In this document: positions 63,055 through 64,000 of the stretch, piece after piece
How the letters are laid out: each line of letters starts with the position of its first letter
Numbering within the stretch: the first letter of the stretch is position 1
Assembly (NCBI RefSeq): GCF_037126465.1
Contig: NC_088201.1
Coordinates: 189,684,031-189,748,030, forward strand
DNA: 64,000 nt
Source of the DNA: Ornithodoros turicata
Lineage: Eukaryota; Arthropoda; Arachnida; Ixodida; Argasidae
Reading direction: 5' to 3'
Made by a program: the position numbers and the translations under genes
The notes under the pieces: generated by a model
What the model was told of the DNA's origin: nothing
What the model saw: the letters and a program-made list of their open reading frames with translations, nothing else
The model's database searches: none

Positions 63055-64000
63055 TGTAGCGGCCGGTGGACAACGACGAGGATGGACACGCGCCTGGAGC
63101 ACCGGCTTCAGTTCCACCGGCGCGGCCATGGAGATAGGCCACCGTCATTGCCTCTCCGTGGCATACCATCATCGCCGGTCGGGGCTCATGTAGAGGAACA
63201 CCATCGTCCTCTACATTTGGTGACCCGAACTCCGAACACCTCGGTTCAGTAAACAATTCGACCTTTTCAACCATCCCAAATTTTGCAACAGTTTCAGTGG
63301 CATGGTTCTGAGCACCCCATCCTGGAAGCCTCTCAACACAACGCGCCCTGCGTTCACGCAACGACCGGACCATTCAGCTGCGACTCGACCCCTTCGAACC
63401 GTCTCATCCACACGCCACGAACTGGCCATATTTCCAAAGGCATCTTCTGCTCGGCAAGACCACAGCTGTACTGCAGACGCCGTATTGCGAAGCACATCCC
63501 TCCGGCACACACGCGCCTCACAGATTGAGCCGCCTTCACTCCTGCCGCATCCGGGCACTCTTCACCGCACCCAACGCTTCTCACTGCCGGCCGCGACACT
63601 CGAGCCTTGCGCTCACCTGCCGGTCGCGGCAGCCGACGCCACGGCACGCTTCAGCCCGTCTCGGCATCTCACCACGGCTCGCGTAGCCTCGCCTCACTCA
63701 TTTCACCTGGGACTCTCGGCTCCTGTGCCGGTCGCGGCACCCCAGGACCACGACACCTAGCGCCTCACTCTCTCTCGCTCGTCTCTACCTGACGGATCGT
63801 TGTTCCCGTCCTCACCATCTGTGACATGCCGCCAACGTGTGCCGCGCCATGCACCTGTTCAACCATGCACGTCAACCACGGTCGCCCTCGCTGCCCTCCT
63901 CTAGTGACGTCGTGAACATCATCCGCTTTATCGCTGCTCCGCGTCTGAGGGGGGGAGTGATGTAGCGGCCGGTGGACAACGACGAGGATGGACACGCGCC
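63055..64000 (+). mobile_element. Short-LTR (TRIM-like) retrotransposon inserted in M ORF2, right LTR cut by window end
   Basis: TGTAGCGGCCGGTGGACAAC begins at 63055 and again at 63961, and the 40 bases to the window end are identical. The left LTR ends CTCTACA at 63215 (161 bp), followed by a primer-site-like TTTGGTGACCCGAACTCC. The right LTR is preceded by a polypurine tract (GAGGGGGGGAGTGA). The internal 745 bp (63216-63960) have no gag or pol coding, only C-rich DNA, so it is non-autonomous. Confidence 0.85.

Noticed and set aside
1..64000. CRISPR arrays, bacterial operons or prophage
   Set aside because: No spaced direct repeats or bacterial gene organisation; histone genes, splice sites and LINEs mark it as animal nuclear DNA.

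Overview
The window looks like nuclear DNA of an arthropod, most likely a chelicerate such as a hard tick. The reasons are metazoan core-histone genes with a canonical histone 3' stem-loop, a linked 5S rRNA gene, a tRNA-derived SINE, a splice-site-bearing P-type transposase remnant, and very dense APE-type non-LTR retrotransposons. The organism call is inference; no unique host gene fixes it.

The underlying layer is a histone/5S locus in which almost every recognisable host segment has been cut by a transposon. On the + strand: the first ten codons of histone H3 (4955-4984); a probable H2B upstream segment (31279-31454); the H2B leader and first 13 codons (35545-35668); a 19-codon middle piece of H2B (48026-48082); the rest of H2B with stop codon and histone stem-loop (57481-57835); a 5S rRNA gene on the minus strand (58156-58273); CCAAT-rich upstream DNA; and the first seven codons of H2A or H4 (59807-59827). 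The rest of H3 and of H2A/H4 was not found.

The overlying layer has several element groups. (i) I-type elements (ORF1 with CCHC knuckles, ORF2 with APE, RT and often RNase H), named here E1 (1-4906, +), C (5304-7965, -), D (7966-8365, -), F (14196-18850, -), H (23646-27459, -), I (27465-31278, +), J (31455-35533, +), K (35669-48025, +) and L (48083-57480, +, outer limits). (ii) Tx1/L1-like elements X (4985-5303, +), B (8366-12747, -), A (12748-14195, -) and M (59828-63054, +). X, B and M share the terminal octamer AGTACCGC; X starts inside H3 and M inside H2A/H4. (iii) A CR1-type element G with a 2A ribosome-skipping motif and tandem 5' monomers (52711-57092, -), plus a CR1-like tail fragment (10205-10725, -). 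(iv) DNA transposons: a P/THAP9-like transposase remnant (19425-21900, -), a foldback MITE (22148-23075), a TA-flanked MITE inside K (36371-37449), a 6.65-kb TTAA-flanked element with THAP-like coding inside K (38399-45052), and within that a SINE, a hAT-type MITE and a second foldback. (v) A short-LTR TRIM-like element interrupting M at the right edge (63055-64000).

Logically, one H2B gene is split into three in-order, in-frame parts by K and L, with J in its leader. Most element ORFs are frameshifted. Exceptions are J ORF1, the long F ORF2 frame and both G ORFs. The central question is whether several retroelement lineages preferentially enter histone genes at lysine-rich tail codons, or whether this is a decayed cluster that collected insertions at random.
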